NCBI GenBank assembly: GCA_029866205.1
Contig: JARWZT010000014.1
Coordinates: forward strand, 80,332 to 144,331
Origin: Rhodoferax sp.
GTDB lineage: Bacteria > Pseudomonadota > Gammaproteobacteria > Burkholderiales > Burkholderiaceae_C
DNA: 64,000 nt
Direction of reading: 5' to 3'
In this document: positions 8,031 through 19,478 of the stretch, piece after piece
How positions within the stretch are numbered: the first letter of the stretch is position 1
How the letters are laid out: the number at the start of each line of letters is the position of its first letter
Translations under genes and position numbers: made by a program
The notes under the pieces: generated by a model
Databases searched by the model: none
The model's input: the letters and a program-made list of their open reading frames with translations, nothing else
Told to the model about the DNA's origin: nothing

Positions 8031-10757
8031 ATGCAAGACAAGTACCAACACACCGCCATCGAACAAGCCGCCCGCGACCATTGGGCCCAGCCCCTGTGGA
8101 ACGGCCACGAGGCCTACCGGGTGACCGAAGACCAGACCAAGCCCAAGTTCTACGCCTGTTCCATGCTGCCTTACCCCAGCGGCAAGTTGCACATGGGCCA
8201 TGTACGCAACTACACCATCAACGACATGCTCGCGCGCTACCTGCGCATGAAGGGCTACAACGTGCTGATGCCCATGGGCTGGGACGCTTTTGGCCTGCCC
8301 GCCGAGAACGCCGCGCTCAAAAATGGCGTTCCTCCGGCCCAATGGACTTTCGACAACATCGCCCACATGAAGCAGCAAATGCTGGCCATGGGCCTGGCGA
8401 TTGACTGGAGCCGCGAGGTGGCGACCTGCGAGCCGGCGTACTACCAATGGAACCAGTGGTTGTTTTTGAAGATGCTGGAGCGTGGCATCGCCTACCGCAA
8501 AACCCAGGTCGTCAACTGGGACCCGGTGGACCAAACCGTGCTGGCCAATGAGCAGGTGATTGACGGGCGCGGCTGGCGCACCGGTGCGCTGGTGGAAAAG
8601 CGCGAAATTCCTGGCTACTACCTCAAGATTACCGACTACGCCGAAGAGCTGCTCGACCAGGTCAAAACCGGCTTGCCCGGCTGGCCCGAGCGCGTCAAGC
8701 TGATGCAGGAAAACTGGATCGGCAAGAGCGAGGGTGTGCGGTTTGCGTTCCCCCATGGCATCAAGGACGCCGCGGGGGCACTGATTGGCGATGGCCGGAT
8801 GTACGTGTTTACCACCCGCGTGGACACCATCATGGGCGTGACCTTTTGCGCCGTGGCGCCCGAGCATCCCTTGGCGGCGCACGCTGCAGCCACCCAGCCG
8901 GCGCTGGCGGCCTTTATCGAAGAATGCCAAAAGGGCGGCACCACCGAAGCCGAGTTGGCGGTCAAAGAAAAAGAAGGCATGGCCACTGGCCTGTTTGTGA
9001 GCCATCCGGTCACCGGCGCGCAAGTGCCGGTGTGGGTGGGCAACTACGTGCTGATGGGCTACGGCGACGGCGCCGTGATGGGTGTGCCTGCGCACGACGA
9101 GCGCGACTTCGCGTTTGCACTCAAGTACGCGCTGCCGATCAACCAGGTGGTGGCGGTGAGCAAGGCAGTTGCGTTTGACGCCAGCGTCTGGCAGGACTGG
9201 TACGCCGAAAAAGGTGCGGGCGTGGCGGTGAACTCGGGCAAGTACGACGGACTGGCGTTTCAGGCCTGTGTGGACGCCGTCGCCGCAGACCTCGTCGCCC
9301 TGGGTCTGGGCGAGAAAAAAACCACCTGGCGCTTGCGCGACTGGGGTGTGAGCCGCCAGCGTTATTGGGGCACGCCGATTCCTATCATTCACTGCGCGGA
9401 ACACGGTGCGGTGCCGGTGCCTGAAAAAGACCTGCCGGTCGTGCTTCCGCTGGACTGCATTCCTGACGGATCGGGAAATCCGCTGCACAAACACGAAGGT
9501 TTTCACGCGGGGGTGACCTGCCCGATTTGCGGCGCGTCAGCGCGGCGCGAGACCGACACCATGGACACCTTTGTCGACTCGAGCTGGTACTACATGCGCT
9601 ACTGCGACCCGGCCAATGCCCAGGCGATGGTAGGCGCAGGCACGGCGTACTGGATGCGCGACGCCAGCGGCCAGCCCGGTGGCAGTGGCATGGACCAGTA
9701 CATTGGCGGCATTGAGCACGCGATTTTGCATTTGCTGTATGCCCGTTTCTGGACCAAGGTGATGCGCGACATTGGCCTGGTCACCATCGACGAGCCTTTC
9801 ACCAAGTTGCTCACGCAGGGCATGGTGCTGAACCATATTTACTCCCGCCGCACCGACAAGGGCGCCAAAGAGTATTTCTGGCCGCAGGACGTGGAGCACG
9901 TGTTCGATGAGACCGGCAAGGTGACCGGCGCGCGCCTGATCAAGGCAGTGGGTAACTTGCCCGTGGGCACAGCCATTGACTACGAGGGCGTGGGCACCAT
10001 GTCCAAGTCCAAGAACAACGGTGTCGATCCGCAAGACCTGATCGAGAAGTACGGTGCCGACACCGCGCGCCTGTACACCATGTTCACCGCGCCGCCCGAG
10101 GCCACCCTAGAGTGGAACGACGCGGGCGTGGAAGGCAGCTACCGCTTTTTGCGCCGGGTCTGGAATTTTGGTCACAAGCTCTCCAGCCTGGATCTGGCGG
10201 GTGCCCGCGCCGCGCTGGCCGATGCAGGGGGCGTGTTGGGCCTGGCCTTGTCCAAAGAGGCCAAGGCGCTGCGCTTTGAGGTGCACACCGTGCTCAAACA
10301 AGTGGACTACGACTACCAGCGCATGCAATACAACACGGTGGTGTCGGGCGCGATGAAGATGATCAACGCGCTGGATGACTTCAAGTCCCACGACGGTGCG
10401 ACCGACCTCGCTGTTTTGCTGGAAGGCTTTGGCATCTTGCTGCGTTGCCTGTATCCCGCGACCCCGCACCTGGCGCACACCCTGTGGGTGGAGCTGGGTT
10501 ACCACCAGGCGCACGGCGATTTGCTGGATGCGCCTTGGCCCGAAGTGGACGCCGCCGCCTTGGTGAAGGACGAAATTGAGCTGGTGCTGCAAATCAACGG
10601 CAAGCTGCGTGGTTCGGTGGTGGTGCCCTCGGGCGCCTCCAAGGAAACCATTGAGGCGCTAGCGCTGGCCAGCCCCACCCTGATCGCCTTTGCCGCCGGT
10701 GCCGCGCCGAAAAAAGTGATTGTGGTGCCCGGGCGCTTGGTGAACGTCGTCCTGTAA
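8031..10757 (+). CDS. leuS: Leucyl-tRNA synthetase
   Basis: Class Ia aminoacyl-tRNA synthetase charging tRNA-Leu; 908 residues, slightly longer than E. coli LeuS (860). The HIGH-type signature appears in [15 protein letters not shown] near residue 50, the editing (CP1) domain includes the [10 protein letters not shown] motif, and the KMSKS-type loop is [13 protein letters not shown] near residue 660. The anticodon-binding and C-terminal domains are complete. It lies upstream of lptE and holA, as is usual in proteobacteria. Confident. Confidence 0.98.
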   Translation: MQDKYQHTAIEQAARDHWAQPLWNGHEAYRVTEDQTKPKFYACSMLPYPSGKLHMGHVRNYTINDMLARYLRMKGYNVLMPMGWDAFGLPAENAALKNGVPPAQWTFDNIAHMKQQMLAMGLAIDWSREVATCEPAYYQWNQWLFLKMLERGIAYRKTQVVNWDPVDQTVLANEQVIDGRGWRTGALVEKREIPGYYLKITDYAEELLDQVKTGLPGWPERVKLMQENWIGKSEGVRFAFPHGIKDAAGALIGDGRMYVFTTRVDTIMGVTFCAVAPEHPLAAHAAATQPALAAFIEECQKGGTTEAELAVKEKEGMATGLFVSHPVTGAQVPVWVGNYVLMGYGDGAVMGVPAHDERDFAFALKYALPINQVVAVSKAVAFDASVWQDWYAEKGAGVAVNSGKYDGLAFQACVDAVAADLVALGLGEKKTTWRLRDWGVSRQRYWGTPIPIIHCAEHGAVPVPEKDLPVVLPLDCIPDGSGNPLHKHEGFHAGVTCPICGASARRETDTMDTFVDSSWYYMRYCDPANAQAMVGAGTAYWMRDASGQPGGSGMDQYIGGIEHAILHLLYARFWTKVMRDIGLVTIDEPFTKLLTQGMVLNHIYSRRTDKGAKEYFWPQDVEHVFDETGKVTGARLIKAVGNLPVGTAIDYEGVGTMSKSKNNGVDPQDLIEKYGADTARLYTMFTAPPEATLEWNDAGVEGSYRFLRRVWNFGHKLSSLDLAGARAALADAGGVLGLALSKEAKALRFEVHTVLKQVDYDYQRMQYNTVVSGAMKMINALDDFKSHDGATDLAVLLEGFGILLRCLYPATPHLAHTLWVELGYHQAHGDLLDAPWPEVDAAALVKDEIELVLQINGKLRGSVVVPSGASKETIEALALASPTLIAFAAGAAPKKVIVVPGRLVNVVL

Positions 10758-10780
10758 CGCCCATTACCCCTGACCTGACC

Positions 10781-11347
10781 ATGAAGCGCCCTGTCTTGCC
10801 AGTCCCCACTCTTGCCGTCGCGCACCCCCGCGGCGGCCGGCGACGCTGCTTGGCCTTGGGGCTGGCGCTGTGCCTGAGCGCAGTGACGGGATTGCAGGGC
10901 TGCGGTTTTGCACTGCGCAGCAGCCAAAATTTCGCCTTTGAGACCGTGGCGGTCACGCCTGAAAAGGCGGGTGGAGTGGCCGCTGAGCTGGCGCGTTACC
11001 TGGGTGCGCGCGTGCGTCCCCTCGTTCCTGGCACCGGCGGCTTAGCACCGGAGGCGGTGATTGACATCTTGCAAGAGGCCCGGGAAAAAACGGTGGTCGG
11101 CGTCAATGCCTCCGGCCAGGTGCGCGAATTCCAGCTCCGCCTGCGGGTGCGGTTTCGCCTTCGCACGCCTGCCGGGGCCGAACTGATTGCCCCCACGGAA
11201 GTGCTCCTGCAGCGCGATATCAGCTTTAACGAGACCGCCGTGTTGGCCAAAGAGGCCGAAGAGGGCCTGCTTTACCGCGACATGCAAACCGACGCGGTGC
11301 AGCAGCTGGTGCGTCGCCTGGCGGCTGTCAAAACCCTGGCGCCCTGA
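10781..11347 (+). CDS. lptE: LPS-assembly lipoprotein LptE
   Basis: Outer-membrane lipoprotein that plugs the LptD barrel during delivery of lipopolysaccharide. A basic N-terminus, hydrophobic stretch and lipobox TGLQGC place the lipidated residue at Cys41. The following GFALRSS is typical of LptE. Length 188. Position between leuS and holA matches the conserved order leuS-lptE-holA. The unusually long, Arg-rich leader before the hydrophobic core suggests the true start could be a little downstream, but no better ATG is present. Confidence 0.92.
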   Translation: MKRPVLPVPTLAVAHPRGGRRRCLALGLALCLSAVTGLQGCGFALRSSQNFAFETVAVTPEKAGGVAAELARYLGARVRPLVPGTGGLAPEAVIDILQEAREKTVVGVNASGQVREFQLRLRVRFRLRTPAGAELIAPTEVLLQRDISFNETAVLAKEAEEGLLYRDMQTDAVQQLVRRLAAVKTLAP

Positions 11348-11357
11348 GCGCGCAGCC

Positions 11358-12455
11358 ATGCAAATCGCCCCGATGCAGCTCGGCCGCCACCTGGAGCGGG
11401 GGCTCAAAAGCCTGTACACCTTGCACGGCGACGAGCCCTTGCTGCAGCTCGAAGCGCTGGACGCCTTGCGCGCCCAAGCCCGTGCCCAAGGTTTTACCGA
11501 GCGCAGCGCCCACACCGTGGCGGGTGCGCATTTTGACTGGAGCGAGGTGCTGGCCGCCGTGGGCAGCCTGAGCCTGTTTGCCGACAAGCAGATCATCGAA
11601 ATCCGTATTCCCAGCGGCAAACCGGGCAAGGAGGGCAGCGCCGCCTTGCAACAGCTTGCCGAACAGGCGCAGGGCAACGACAGCACCTTGACGATCGTGC
11701 TCCTGCCTCGGCTGGACAAAGCCACCAAGTCAACCGCGTGGTTCATGGCGCTGGAAAACGGCGGTGTCAGCCTGCAGGTGGAGCCAGTGGAGCGTCAGGC
11801 CCTGCCGCAGTGGATTGCCCAACGCCTGAACGCGCAGGGCCAGGTGGTGGCGGCCGGGGTTGAGGGGCAACACACGCTGCAGTTTTTTGCCGATCGGGTC
11901 GAGGGCAATTTGTTGGCAGCCCACCAGGAAATTCAAAAACTCGGTCTGCTGTTTCCCGTGACACCGCAAAACGGCGGTGTGCTGAAGCTGGAGCAGGTGG
12001 AGAGCGCGGTGCTCAATGTGGCCCGGTACGACGTGTTCAAGCTGTCAGAGGCGGTGCTTGCCGGGCAAGCCCTGCGCGTGCAACGCATGCTCGACGGGCT
12101 GCAGGCCGAGGGCGAGGCAGAAGTGCTGGTCCACTACACGCTGGCCGAAGACATCCGTGCGCTCAAACGCGTGAAAGACGCCATGGCCCAAGGCCGGCCC
12201 CTGCCCATGGCGCTGCGCGAAAACCGGGTCTGGGGCGCCAAAGAACGCCTGTTTGAGCGCCTATTGCCGCGACTGGGTGAAGAATCCCTGGCCCAATTGC
12301 TGCACGCCGCGCAGCAGGTGGACGGCATTGTCAAAGGCCTCAAGCAGCCCGACTGGCCTGCCAACGGCTGGCAAGCCCTGCACCGCTTGGCGCAACAACT
12401 CTGCGCGCTGTGCGCAGCCAGTGCCGCTGCCAAGCCGGTGGCGCCGCGCCGCTAG
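11358..12455 (+). CDS. holA: DNA polymerase III delta subunit
   Basis: Clamp-loader subunit that opens the beta sliding clamp; 365 residues. The family features are the LYTLHGDEPLLQLEAL start and the IEIRIPSGKPG, TIVLLPRLDKATKSTAWF and NLLAAHQEIQKLGLL segments (AAA+-like fold without a functional Walker A). I use ATG 11358, ten bases after lptE; the frame is open further upstream only within lptE. Operon with leuS and lptE. Confident. Confidence 0.95.
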   Translation: MQIAPMQLGRHLERGLKSLYTLHGDEPLLQLEALDALRAQARAQGFTERSAHTVAGAHFDWSEVLAAVGSLSLFADKQIIEIRIPSGKPGKEGSAALQQLAEQAQGNDSTLTIVLLPRLDKATKSTAWFMALENGGVSLQVEPVERQALPQWIAQRLNAQGQVVAAGVEGQHTLQFFADRVEGNLLAAHQEIQKLGLLFPVTPQNGGVLKLEQVESAVLNVARYDVFKLSEAVLAGQALRVQRMLDGLQAEGEAEVLVHYTLAEDIRALKRVKDAMAQGRPLPMALRENRVWGAKERLFERLLPRLGEESLAQLLHAAQQVDGIVKGLKQPDWPANGWQALHRLAQQLCALCAASAAAKPVAPRR

Positions 12456-12518
12456 CCCTCGCCCCGGCGGGCACAATGGCGCCCATGTTCCCCACCTCCA
12501 ATCGGTGAAAATTGCACT

Positions 12519-13799
12519 ATGACCGACACATCCATTGCTGAACTTGCCCAGACCCTGGGCGCCCAGGCCAAGGCCGCCAGTGCGCTGATGGCCAGCGCCT
12601 CGACCGCCATGAAAAACCGGGCGCTCGTCCGCCTGGCCGCCTTGTTGCGTGACAACACCGCGGCATTGCAGATTGAAAATGCCAAAGACCTGGACCGTGC
12701 CCGTGCGGCGGGTCTGGCTGCACCGCTGGTGGACCGGCTCAAGCTGAGCCCTGCGACCTTGGAAACCTGTGCCCAGGGCTGCGAACAGCTCGCTGCCATG
12801 GCCGATGTGATTGGTGAAATCATCGGAATGAAACAGCAACCCAGCGGTATTCGCGTGGGCCAGATGCGGGTGCCGATTGGCGTGTTTGGCATGATTTTCG
12901 AGAGCCGTCCCAACGTCACCATTGAAGCGGCCAGCCTGAGCATCAAGAGCGGCAACGCCTGCATTTTGCGCGGCGGCTCCGAAGCTATTGACTCCAATAA
13001 GGCGCTGGCGCTGCTGGTGGAGCGGGCGCTCACCGACAGCGGTCTGCCAGCGCACGCGGTGCAGCTGGTCCAAACCACGGACCGTGCTGTGGTGGGGGAG
13101 CTCATCACCATGCCGCAGTATGTGGATGTGATCATTCCGCGCGGCGGCAAAGGCCTGATTGAGCGCATCAGCCGCGACGCCAAAGTGCCGGTCATCAAAC
13201 ACCTGGACGGCAACTGCCACACTTATGTGGACGACCCTTGCGACTTGGCGATGGCCGTGACCGTGGCGGACAACGCCAAAACCCAAAAGTACAGCCCGTG
13301 CAATGCCAGTGAAAGCCTGCTGGTGGCGCGCGGCGTGGCCGCCGAGTTTTTGCCCAAAATTGGCGCCATTTATGCCGCCAAAGGGGTGGAAATGCGCTGC
13401 TGCCCGGAATCCAGAGTGATTTTGGCCGCCGTACCGGGCGCCAATTTGCAAGACGCCAGCGAGCAAGACTGGTTTGAGGAATACCTGGCGCCCATCATCA
13501 GCATCAAGCTGGTGGACGGCGTGGAAGCCGCCATTGCGCACATCAACCACTACTCCAGCCACCATACCGACGCCATCCTGACCCGCGACCACATGCACGC
13601 CCAGCGTTTTTTGCGCGAGGTGGACTCTGCCAGCGTGATGGTGAACACCAGTACCCGCTTTGCCGATGGTTTCGAGTATGGCCTGGGGGCCGAAATCGGC
13701 ATTTCCACCGATAAATTCCACGCCCGCGGCCCGGTGGGTATCGAAGGATTGACCTCGCTCAAGTACGTCGTGCTGGGGCAGGGGGAAGTGCGGGGATAG
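12519..13799 (+). CDS. proA: Gamma-glutamyl phosphate reductase ProA
   Basis: NADPH-dependent reduction of L-glutamyl 5-phosphate to glutamate semialdehyde, second step of proline synthesis. 426 residues of the aldehyde dehydrogenase superfamily, catalytic Cys261 in [23 protein letters not shown] and [11 protein letters not shown] are family hallmarks, as is the C-terminal [16 protein letters not shown]. proB is not adjacent; proA behind holA is common in this family of bacteria. Confident. Confidence 0.97.
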   Translation: MTDTSIAELAQTLGAQAKAASALMASASTAMKNRALVRLAALLRDNTAALQIENAKDLDRARAAGLAAPLVDRLKLSPATLETCAQGCEQLAAMADVIGEIIGMKQQPSGIRVGQMRVPIGVFGMIFESRPNVTIEAASLSIKSGNACILRGGSEAIDSNKALALLVERALTDSGLPAHAVQLVQTTDRAVVGELITMPQYVDVIIPRGGKGLIERISRDAKVPVIKHLDGNCHTYVDDPCDLAMAVTVADNAKTQKYSPCNASESLLVARGVAAEFLPKIGAIYAAKGVEMRCCPESRVILAAVPGANLQDASEQDWFEEYLAPIISIKLVDGVEAAIAHINHYSSHHTDAILTRDHMHAQRFLREVDSASVMVNTSTRFADGFEYGLGAEIGISTDKFHARGPVGIEGLTSLKYVVLGQGEVRG

Positions 13800-13909
13800 T
13801 CGGTGTCCTTGCGGGCGGCGGCACTTGCATTTCTAGAATAAGCCACCAACTCTCCACAGTCAGCTTCCAATCGAGGAACTGGCAATTCACTGATGAAAGC
13901 AGTACAGCT

Positions 13910-15196
13910 ATGGTCCCCCACCTCGTCACCGCACTGACTGGCCCCATCAACGAATTGGAGCAACGGGTGCTTGACACCATGCCGGCCATCGAACGCTGGT
14001 TTCGGCTGGAATGGATGGAGCACACGCCACCGTTCTACACCTCGGTGGACGTGCGCAACGCAGGGTTCAAGCTCGCGCCGGTCGACACCGACTTCTATCC
14101 CAGCGGCTGGAACAACCTCACCCCGGCCATGCTGCCCTTGGCGGTGCAGGCGGCGATGGCGGCGATTGAGAAAATCTGCCCCGAGGCGCGTAACCTGCTG
14201 ATCATTCCCGAGCACAACACGCGCAACACGTTCTATTTGAGCAATCTGGCGCAGCTGCAGCGCATTTTTCATATGGCGGGGCTGAATGTGCGCATTGGCT
14301 CGATCAGCCCGGAGGTGAAAAAGGCAATGGTGATGGAGCTGCCGGGCGGTGACAGCATCACGCTGGAGCCGGTCATCCGCACCAATGGCCGGATTGGGGT
14401 GAAAGATTTCGACCCGTGCACGATTTTGCTGAACAACGACCTGCACGCGGGTATTCCTGGCATCTTGGAAGACCTGCACCAGCAGTATTTGCTGCCGCCC
14501 CTGCATGCGAGCTGGACCACCCGGCGCAAAAGCATGCATTTCAAATGCTACGAAGAGATCGCCAAGCGTTTTGGCAAGCTGATCGGCATCGACCCCTGGC
14601 TCATCAACCCGGTGTTTGACACCTGTGGCGACGTCGACCTGAGCAGTGCTGCCGGCGTAGCCAAACTCACCACAGGGGTCGACGCCTTGCTGGCCAAGAT
14701 CCGCAAAAAGTACAAGGAATACGGCATCAAGGAAAAACCGTTTGTGGTGGTCAAGGCCAACAACAGCAGCAGCGGCATGGGCCTGATGACGGTGCGCGAC
14801 AGCAAAGACCTGCCCGATTTGTTGCGCAAGTCGACTGCGGCAAACGCGTCCAAGGGCGTGCTGCAGGAACTGATCCTGCAAGAGGGTGTGTTGACCAACG
14901 AGCGGATGAACGATGCGGTGGCCGAACCGGTGGTGTACCTGATGGATCGCTATGTGGTGGGGGGTTTTTACCGGGTGCATGCCGAGCGCGGCGTGGATGA
15001 AAACCTGAGCGCACCGGGTTCGAGCTATGTTCCGCTGGCCTTTGGGGGCAGTGCGCGCATACCGCAATTGGGGGTGCGCCCCGGGGCCAGTGACCCCAAC
15101 CGCTTCTACATGTATGGCGTGATTGGGCGCTTGGCGATGCTGGCGGCGAGTTACGAGCTTGAAGCCACCGACCCGGAAGCCGAGCCCGAGTTCTGA
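13910..15196 (+). CDS. gshA: Glutamate-cysteine ligase, proteobacterial GshA type
   Basis: First step of glutathione synthesis: ATP-dependent joining of glutamate and cysteine. 428 residues of the GshA form found in beta- and some gammaproteobacteria, which is distinct from E. coli GshA. Recognisable are the [24 protein letters not shown] N-terminal block (about 45-65), [13 protein letters not shown] and the Lys/Asn-rich [17 protein letters not shown] segment near residue 285. gshB lies 3.3 kb downstream in the same direction, with kup and a symporter between. Confident from overall sequence; no catalytic residue was tested. Confidence 0.93.
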   Translation: MVPHLVTALTGPINELEQRVLDTMPAIERWFRLEWMEHTPPFYTSVDVRNAGFKLAPVDTDFYPSGWNNLTPAMLPLAVQAAMAAIEKICPEARNLLIIPEHNTRNTFYLSNLAQLQRIFHMAGLNVRIGSISPEVKKAMVMELPGGDSITLEPVIRTNGRIGVKDFDPCTILLNNDLHAGIPGILEDLHQQYLLPPLHASWTTRRKSMHFKCYEEIAKRFGKLIGIDPWLINPVFDTCGDVDLSSAAGVAKLTTGVDALLAKIRKKYKEYGIKEKPFVVVKANNSSSGMGLMTVRDSKDLPDLLRKSTAANASKGVLQELILQEGVLTNERMNDAVAEPVVYLMDRYVVGGFYRVHAERGVDENLSAPGSSYVPLAFGGSARIPQLGVRPGASDPNRFYMYGVIGRLAMLAASYELEATDPEAEPEF

Positions 15197-15365
15197 AACC
15201 CGCCTACTGGCAAGAGGCTTCTGTCGCGAAGGCGACCTTTGTTGCTGCAATGCAGCAATTAAAGCGGCATTTTTCGCAAAGCTACCGTTTTTTCTTGCGG
15301 GCAGAGGCAAAATAGCGCTCCCTTATCGAACGGAAACCGGTGCGTCTTCGCGCCCGGATCATCGC

Positions 15366-17234
15366 TTGTCTGCTTCAAAATCTTCTCTCTCGGCGCTTAC
15401 CCTGGGTGCTATTGGTGTGGTGTACGGCGACATTGGCACGAGTGTGCTGTACGCCCTTAAAGAGGTTTTCGGCTCGGGCCACGTGCCGTTTACTCCCGAC
15501 AATGTGTACGGCATCCTGTCCATGATTTTCTGGACGCTGACGGTCATTGTTTCCCTCAAGTATGTGGTCTTGGTCTTGCGCGCGGACAACGCGGGCGAAG
15601 GTGGTCTGATCGCCATGCTGGCGCTGGCCTCCCAAGCCGTCAAAGACCGACCGATGCTGCGGCGCGTACTGCTGAACGTCGGAATTTTTGGAACCTGCCT
15701 GTTTTACGGGGACGGCGTCATCACGCCGGCCATCTCGGTGCTGGGCGCGGTGGAAGGCCTGGAAATCATCTCGCCAAAATTTGTGAAGTACGTGGTTCCG
15801 ATCACCTTGGTGATCCTGTTTTTCCTGTTTTTGGTGCAAAAGCGCGGCACCACGGGTATCGGCAAGTTTTTTGGCCCGATTACCTTGCTGTGGTTTGCGG
15901 TTTTGGCCGTGCTGGGCGTGGTGCACATTGCCAGCAACCCGCATATTCTGGTAGCGCTCAACCCGTATTACGCACTGGCTTTCGTCTGGGATAACCCGGG
16001 GGTGACCTTTATTCTGCTGGGTGCGGTGGTGCTGTGCGTGACGGGTGCCGAGGCGCTCTACGCCGACCTGGGCCATTTCGGCAAGAAACCGATCCGCCTG
16101 GCCTGGTTCAGTGTGGTGATGCCGTCCCTCACCTTGAACTATTTTGGGCAGGGCGCACTGCTGTTGAGCAACCCGGCTGCCGTGAAAAATCCGTTTTACA
16201 TGATGGCACCCGACTGGGCGCTGCTGCCCCTGGTGGTGCTGGCCACCATGGCCGCCGTGATTGCCTCGCAGGCCTTGATCACCGGTGCGTTCAGCGTGAC
16301 CAAACAAGTGATTCAGCTGGGCTACCTGCCACGCCTGAACCTCATCCACACCAGTGTGCGCGAGGCGGGGCAAATCTACATCCCCTTTGTCAACTGGGGC
16401 TTGTTTGCCGCGATTGTGCTGGCGGTGGTGATGTTCAAGTCTTCGAGCAATCTGGCTGCGGCCTACGGCATTGCAGTGTGCACCGATATGTTGATCACCA
16501 CGGTCCTGACTTTCTATGTGGTGCGCTACGGCTGGAAATACCCCCTCAGCCTGTGCCTGCTGTCGACCGGGTTCTTTTTTGCGGTGGACTTCCTCTTTTG
16601 GGGCTCCAACCTGCTCAAACTGTTGGATGGCGGCTGGTTCCCCTTGGTGATTGGCGCGGTCGTGTTTTTGTTTATGAGTACCTGGAAGGATGGCCGTGCC
16701 CTGCTGAACTCCAAACTCAAGGCCGACTCGATGGACTTGTCCGGTTTTCTGGAGGCCGTTTTTGTCAGCCCGCCCACACGCGTGGAAGGTACCGCCGTGT
16801 TTTTGACGGCTGCGGTGGGAACCGTGCCCAATGCCTTGCTGCACAACCTCAAACACAACAAGGTGTTGCACGAGACCAATCTTTTTGTCACTGTGCGCAA
16901 CCACGAAGTGCCCTGGATCGGGCTGGACAAACGCATCGAGATCGAGCGTCTGGGCCACGACTGCTGGCAGGTGCTGATCAACTACGGTTTCAAGAACGAT
17001 CCCGACGTGCCCAAGGCGCTGCAGCAGCTCAAGGGCCGTGGCGTGTCGCTCGACCCGATGCTGACCAGCTACTTTTTGTCGCGCGATACCGTGGTGCCGA
17101 CTTTGGGCGAGGGCATGGCGCAGTGGCGCGAAAAGCTGTTTGCCCAAATGCACCACAACGCCAGCAGCGCGGCCGACTTCCTGAACCTGCCCAGCAACTC
17201 GGTGGTCGAGTTGGGCTCAAAAATTGAAATCTAG
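15366..17234 (+). CDS. kup: Low-affinity potassium transporter Kup
   Basis: Proton-coupled K+ uptake protein of the inner membrane; 622 residues with about twelve membrane spans in the first 440 and a cytoplasmic tail. The opening [25 protein letters not shown] segment and GALLLSNP are Kup hallmarks. I choose TTG 15366 as start because it gives [17 protein letters not shown], the usual N-terminus. The frame runs further upstream but encodes no Kup sequence, and no ATG or GTG lies between. No strong ribosome site is visible. The stop is six bases before the BenE gene. Confidence 0.93.
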   Translation: MSASKSSLSALTLGAIGVVYGDIGTSVLYALKEVFGSGHVPFTPDNVYGILSMIFWTLTVIVSLKYVVLVLRADNAGEGGLIAMLALASQAVKDRPMLRRVLLNVGIFGTCLFYGDGVITPAISVLGAVEGLEIISPKFVKYVVPITLVILFFLFLVQKRGTTGIGKFFGPITLLWFAVLAVLGVVHIASNPHILVALNPYYALAFVWDNPGVTFILLGAVVLCVTGAEALYADLGHFGKKPIRLAWFSVVMPSLTLNYFGQGALLLSNPAAVKNPFYMMAPDWALLPLVVLATMAAVIASQALITGAFSVTKQVIQLGYLPRLNLIHTSVREAGQIYIPFVNWGLFAAIVLAVVMFKSSSNLAAAYGIAVCTDMLITTVLTFYVVRYGWKYPLSLCLLSTGFFFAVDFLFWGSNLLKLLDGGWFPLVIGAVVFLFMSTWKDGRALLNSKLKADSMDLSGFLEAVFVSPPTRVEGTAVFLTAAVGTVPNALLHNLKHNKVLHETNLFVTVRNHEVPWIGLDKRIEIERLGHDCWQVLINYGFKNDPDVPKALQQLKGRGVSLDPMLTSYFLSRDTVVPTLGEGMAQWREKLFAQMHHNASSAADFLNLPSNSVVELGSKIEI

Positions 17235-17240
17235 GTCCGG

Positions 17241-18455
17241 GTGCAGTTTTTCAAAGACCTGAGTTGGTCCAGCTTTACCGCCGGGTTTGTGGCGGTATTG
17301 GTGGGATTTACCAGCTCAATCGCTATCGTGTTTCAGGCCGCGCAGGCCTTTGGTGCCACACCGGCCATATTGGCCTCGTGGCTGTGGGCGATCGGAATTG
17401 GCATGGGCCTGACCACGGCGCTGCCCTCGCTGTGGTTGCGAAAACCGGTCATGGTGGCCTGGAGCACGCCTGGCGCTGCCGTGTTGGCCAGCGCGGGCCT
17501 GGTGGGCGGCTACTCGATGGGCGACGCGGTGGGTGCGTTCATGATGAGCGCCGCGCTCATTGTGCTGGTGGGCGCGACCGGCTGGTTTGAGCGCGTGATG
17601 AACCGCATTCCTGTGGCGTTGGCCTCGGCTTTGTTGGCGGGCGTGCTGACCCGCTTTGGCCTGGCGGGATTTGCCGCAGCGCAGTCGGCCTTGCCCCTGG
17701 TCGTACTGATGCTGCTGACCTACCTGCTGGGCAAACGGTTTGCGCCGCGTTATGCGGTACCGGCCACCCTGGTCTTTGCCGTCCTCCTGGTGGCTGCGCA
17801 AAACGGTTTCTCGCAGGTGGACATTCCCCTGGGCCTGACGGTGCCGGTGTATGTGGCGCCGGTGTTTTCGTTCTCTGCCTTTGTGAGCCTGGCGCTGCCG
17901 CTGTTTGTGGTGACGATGGCCTCGCAAAACCTGCCCGGTGTGGCGGCTATTCGGGCCTCCGGCTTCGGCGACGAGCGCGCCCATGGGGGCGACGCAGGCT
18001 TGCCAGTGTCCAAAATCATCACGCTCACCGGTCTGACCACGCTGGTGCTGGCGCCTCTGGGCGCGTTTTCACTCAACCTGAGCGCCATTACGGCGGCCAT
18101 CTGCATGGGCCCTGAGGCCCACCCGGACCGCGCGCGGCGCTACACGGCGGCAGTGTCTTGCGGCGTGCTGTACATCGCCTTGGGCCTTTTTGGCGCCACC
18201 ATCATGGCGGTGCTGACGGCGTTCCCCAAAGAGCTGGTAGCGGCCATTGCCGGGCTGGCGCTGATGGGCACGATTGGCAGTGCGCTGGCCGCGGCCCTGC
18301 ACAAAGAGTCCGACCGCGAGGCCGCCATGGTGACTTTCCTGATCACTTTGAGTGGCGTTGTGATTGGCGGCGTGGGTTCGGCGTTTTGGGGCGTGGTGGC
18401 TGGGGCTGCTGCCTTGGCTGTGCAACACTACCGTCCCGCCAAGCGCCAGGCCTGA
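17241..18455 (+). CDS. benE: Benzoate/H+ symporter, BenE family
   Basis: Inner-membrane symporter of the BenE family, 404 residues, about eleven to twelve spans. Family segments are the GFTSSIAIVFQAAQAFGA start, the LWLRKPVMVAWSTPGAAVL block (about 65-85), LPLFVVTMASQNLPGVA and ITAAICMGPEAHPD. Starts with GTG six bases after kup. In this genome benzoate import makes sense, because a full benzoyl-CoA pathway lies 30 kb away, but this gene is outside that cluster and its regulation is unknown. Some BenE relatives may carry other aromatic acids. Confidence 0.88.
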   Translation: MQFFKDLSWSSFTAGFVAVLVGFTSSIAIVFQAAQAFGATPAILASWLWAIGIGMGLTTALPSLWLRKPVMVAWSTPGAAVLASAGLVGGYSMGDAVGAFMMSAALIVLVGATGWFERVMNRIPVALASALLAGVLTRFGLAGFAAAQSALPLVVLMLLTYLLGKRFAPRYAVPATLVFAVLLVAAQNGFSQVDIPLGLTVPVYVAPVFSFSAFVSLALPLFVVTMASQNLPGVAAIRASGFGDERAHGGDAGLPVSKIITLTGLTTLVLAPLGAFSLNLSAITAAICMGPEAHPDRARRYTAAVSCGVLYIALGLFGATIMAVLTAFPKELVAAIAGLALMGTIGSALAAALHKESDREAAMVTFLITLSGVVIGGVGSAFWGVVAGAAALAVQHYRPAKRQA

Positions 18456-18530
18456 AGGCCGGCTGTCCATTCGTTTATTGCTGCAGCCCCCTCACGGGGT
18501 GCACGGCCTGTCTGCCCGGAGAGTTCCCCC

Positions 18531-19478
18531 ATGCAAATCCTGTTCGTTGCCGACCCGCTGGAGTCGTTCCAGATTTACAAAGACACCACCTTTGCCATGA
18601 TGCGCGAGGCCCAGGCGCGCGGGCATACGGTGGCGGCCTGCGAGCCGCGCGAGCTCATTTGGCGCAGCGGTGGGGTGGTGCAGGCGCTGGTGCGCCAGAT
18701 TCGCCTGACCGGCGACCCGGCAGACTGGTTTTTTCTGGAAAGTGGTGCTGTGCGCGAAGTACGCAGTTTTGACGCTGTGGTCATGCGCAAAGACCCGCCT
18801 TTTGACAGCGAGTTTTTCTACGCCACGCACCTGCTGGAACAAGCCGAGCGTGAGGGCGCTTCCATCTTCAACAAGCCGCGCGCGCTGCGTGATCACCCGG
18901 AAAAGCTGGCGATCATGGAGTTTCCCCAGTTCATTGGCCCCACCTTGGTGACGCGCGATGCGGTGGCCGTGCGCGCTTTTCACGAAGAGCACCGCGACAT
19001 CATCCTCAAACCGCTGGATGGCATGGGCGGCAGTGGCATTTTTCGGGTGAAAGACGACGGCCTGAACCTGGGTGCAATTACCGAGACGCTGAACCGCGAT
19101 GGCGCGCAAACCCTGATGGTGCAAAAATTTTTGCCCGCGATCAAGGAGGGCGACAAGCGCGTGCTGGTGATTGGCGGCAAACCCGTGCCGTTTTGCCTGG
19201 CACGCATTCCGCAGGGCGGCGAGGTGCGGGGCAACCTCGCGGCGGGTGGCTTAGGGGTGGCGCAGCCGCTCAATGCGGCGGACCGTGCCGTTGCTGAGGC
19301 GATTGGTCCGGTGCTGGCCGCGCGTGGTTTGCTGCTGGTGGGCCTGGACATCATCGGCACCAGCCTGACCGAGATCAACGTGACCAGCCCCACCTGTTTT
19401 CAGGAGATCACGGACCAGACCGGCTTTGACGTGGCGGCCATGTTCATGGATGCGCTGGAAAAGGCGGCCCTTAAATAG
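18531..19478 (+). CDS. gshB: Glutathione synthetase
   Basis: ATP-grasp enzyme adding glycine to gamma-glutamylcysteine. 315 residues; N-terminal domain with FVADPLESFQIYKDTTFAMM, ATP-grasp loop IILKPLDGMGGSGIFRV near residue 155, and the C-terminal INVTSPTCFQEI motif. A ribosome site GGAGAG precedes the ATG. Completes the pathway begun by gshA upstream. Its stop overlaps the stop of the convergent amidotransferase gene by eight bases. Confidence 0.96.
   Translation: MQILFVADPLESFQIYKDTTFAMMREAQARGHTVAACEPRELIWRSGGVVQALVRQIRLTGDPADWFFLESGAVREVRSFDAVVMRKDPPFDSEFFYATHLLEQAEREGASIFNKPRALRDHPEKLAIMEFPQFIGPTLVTRDAVAVRAFHEEHRDIILKPLDGMGGSGIFRVKDDGLNLGAITETLNRDGAQTLMVQKFLPAIKEGDKRVLVIGGKPVPFCLARIPQGGEVRGNLAAGGLGVAQPLNAADRAVAEAIGPVLAARGLLLVGLDIIGTSLTEINVTSPTCFQEITDQTGFDVAAMFMDALEKAALK

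Noticed and set aside
13550..15310. A 586-codon open frame on the minus strand opposite proA and gshA
   Set aside because: It has no recognisable domain, low-complexity His/Gln/Arg-rich composition and lies entirely against two well-conserved genes; it is a by-product of high GC.
15123..15365. N-terminal extension of Kup by 81 residues
   Set aside because: It overlaps the end of gshA, has no Kup sequence, and the TTG at 15366 gives the normal family N-terminus.
15375..17156. A 593-codon minus-strand frame opposite kup
   Set aside because: Composition is dominated by His, Gln and Arg as expected for the complement of a membrane-protein gene, and there is no family match.
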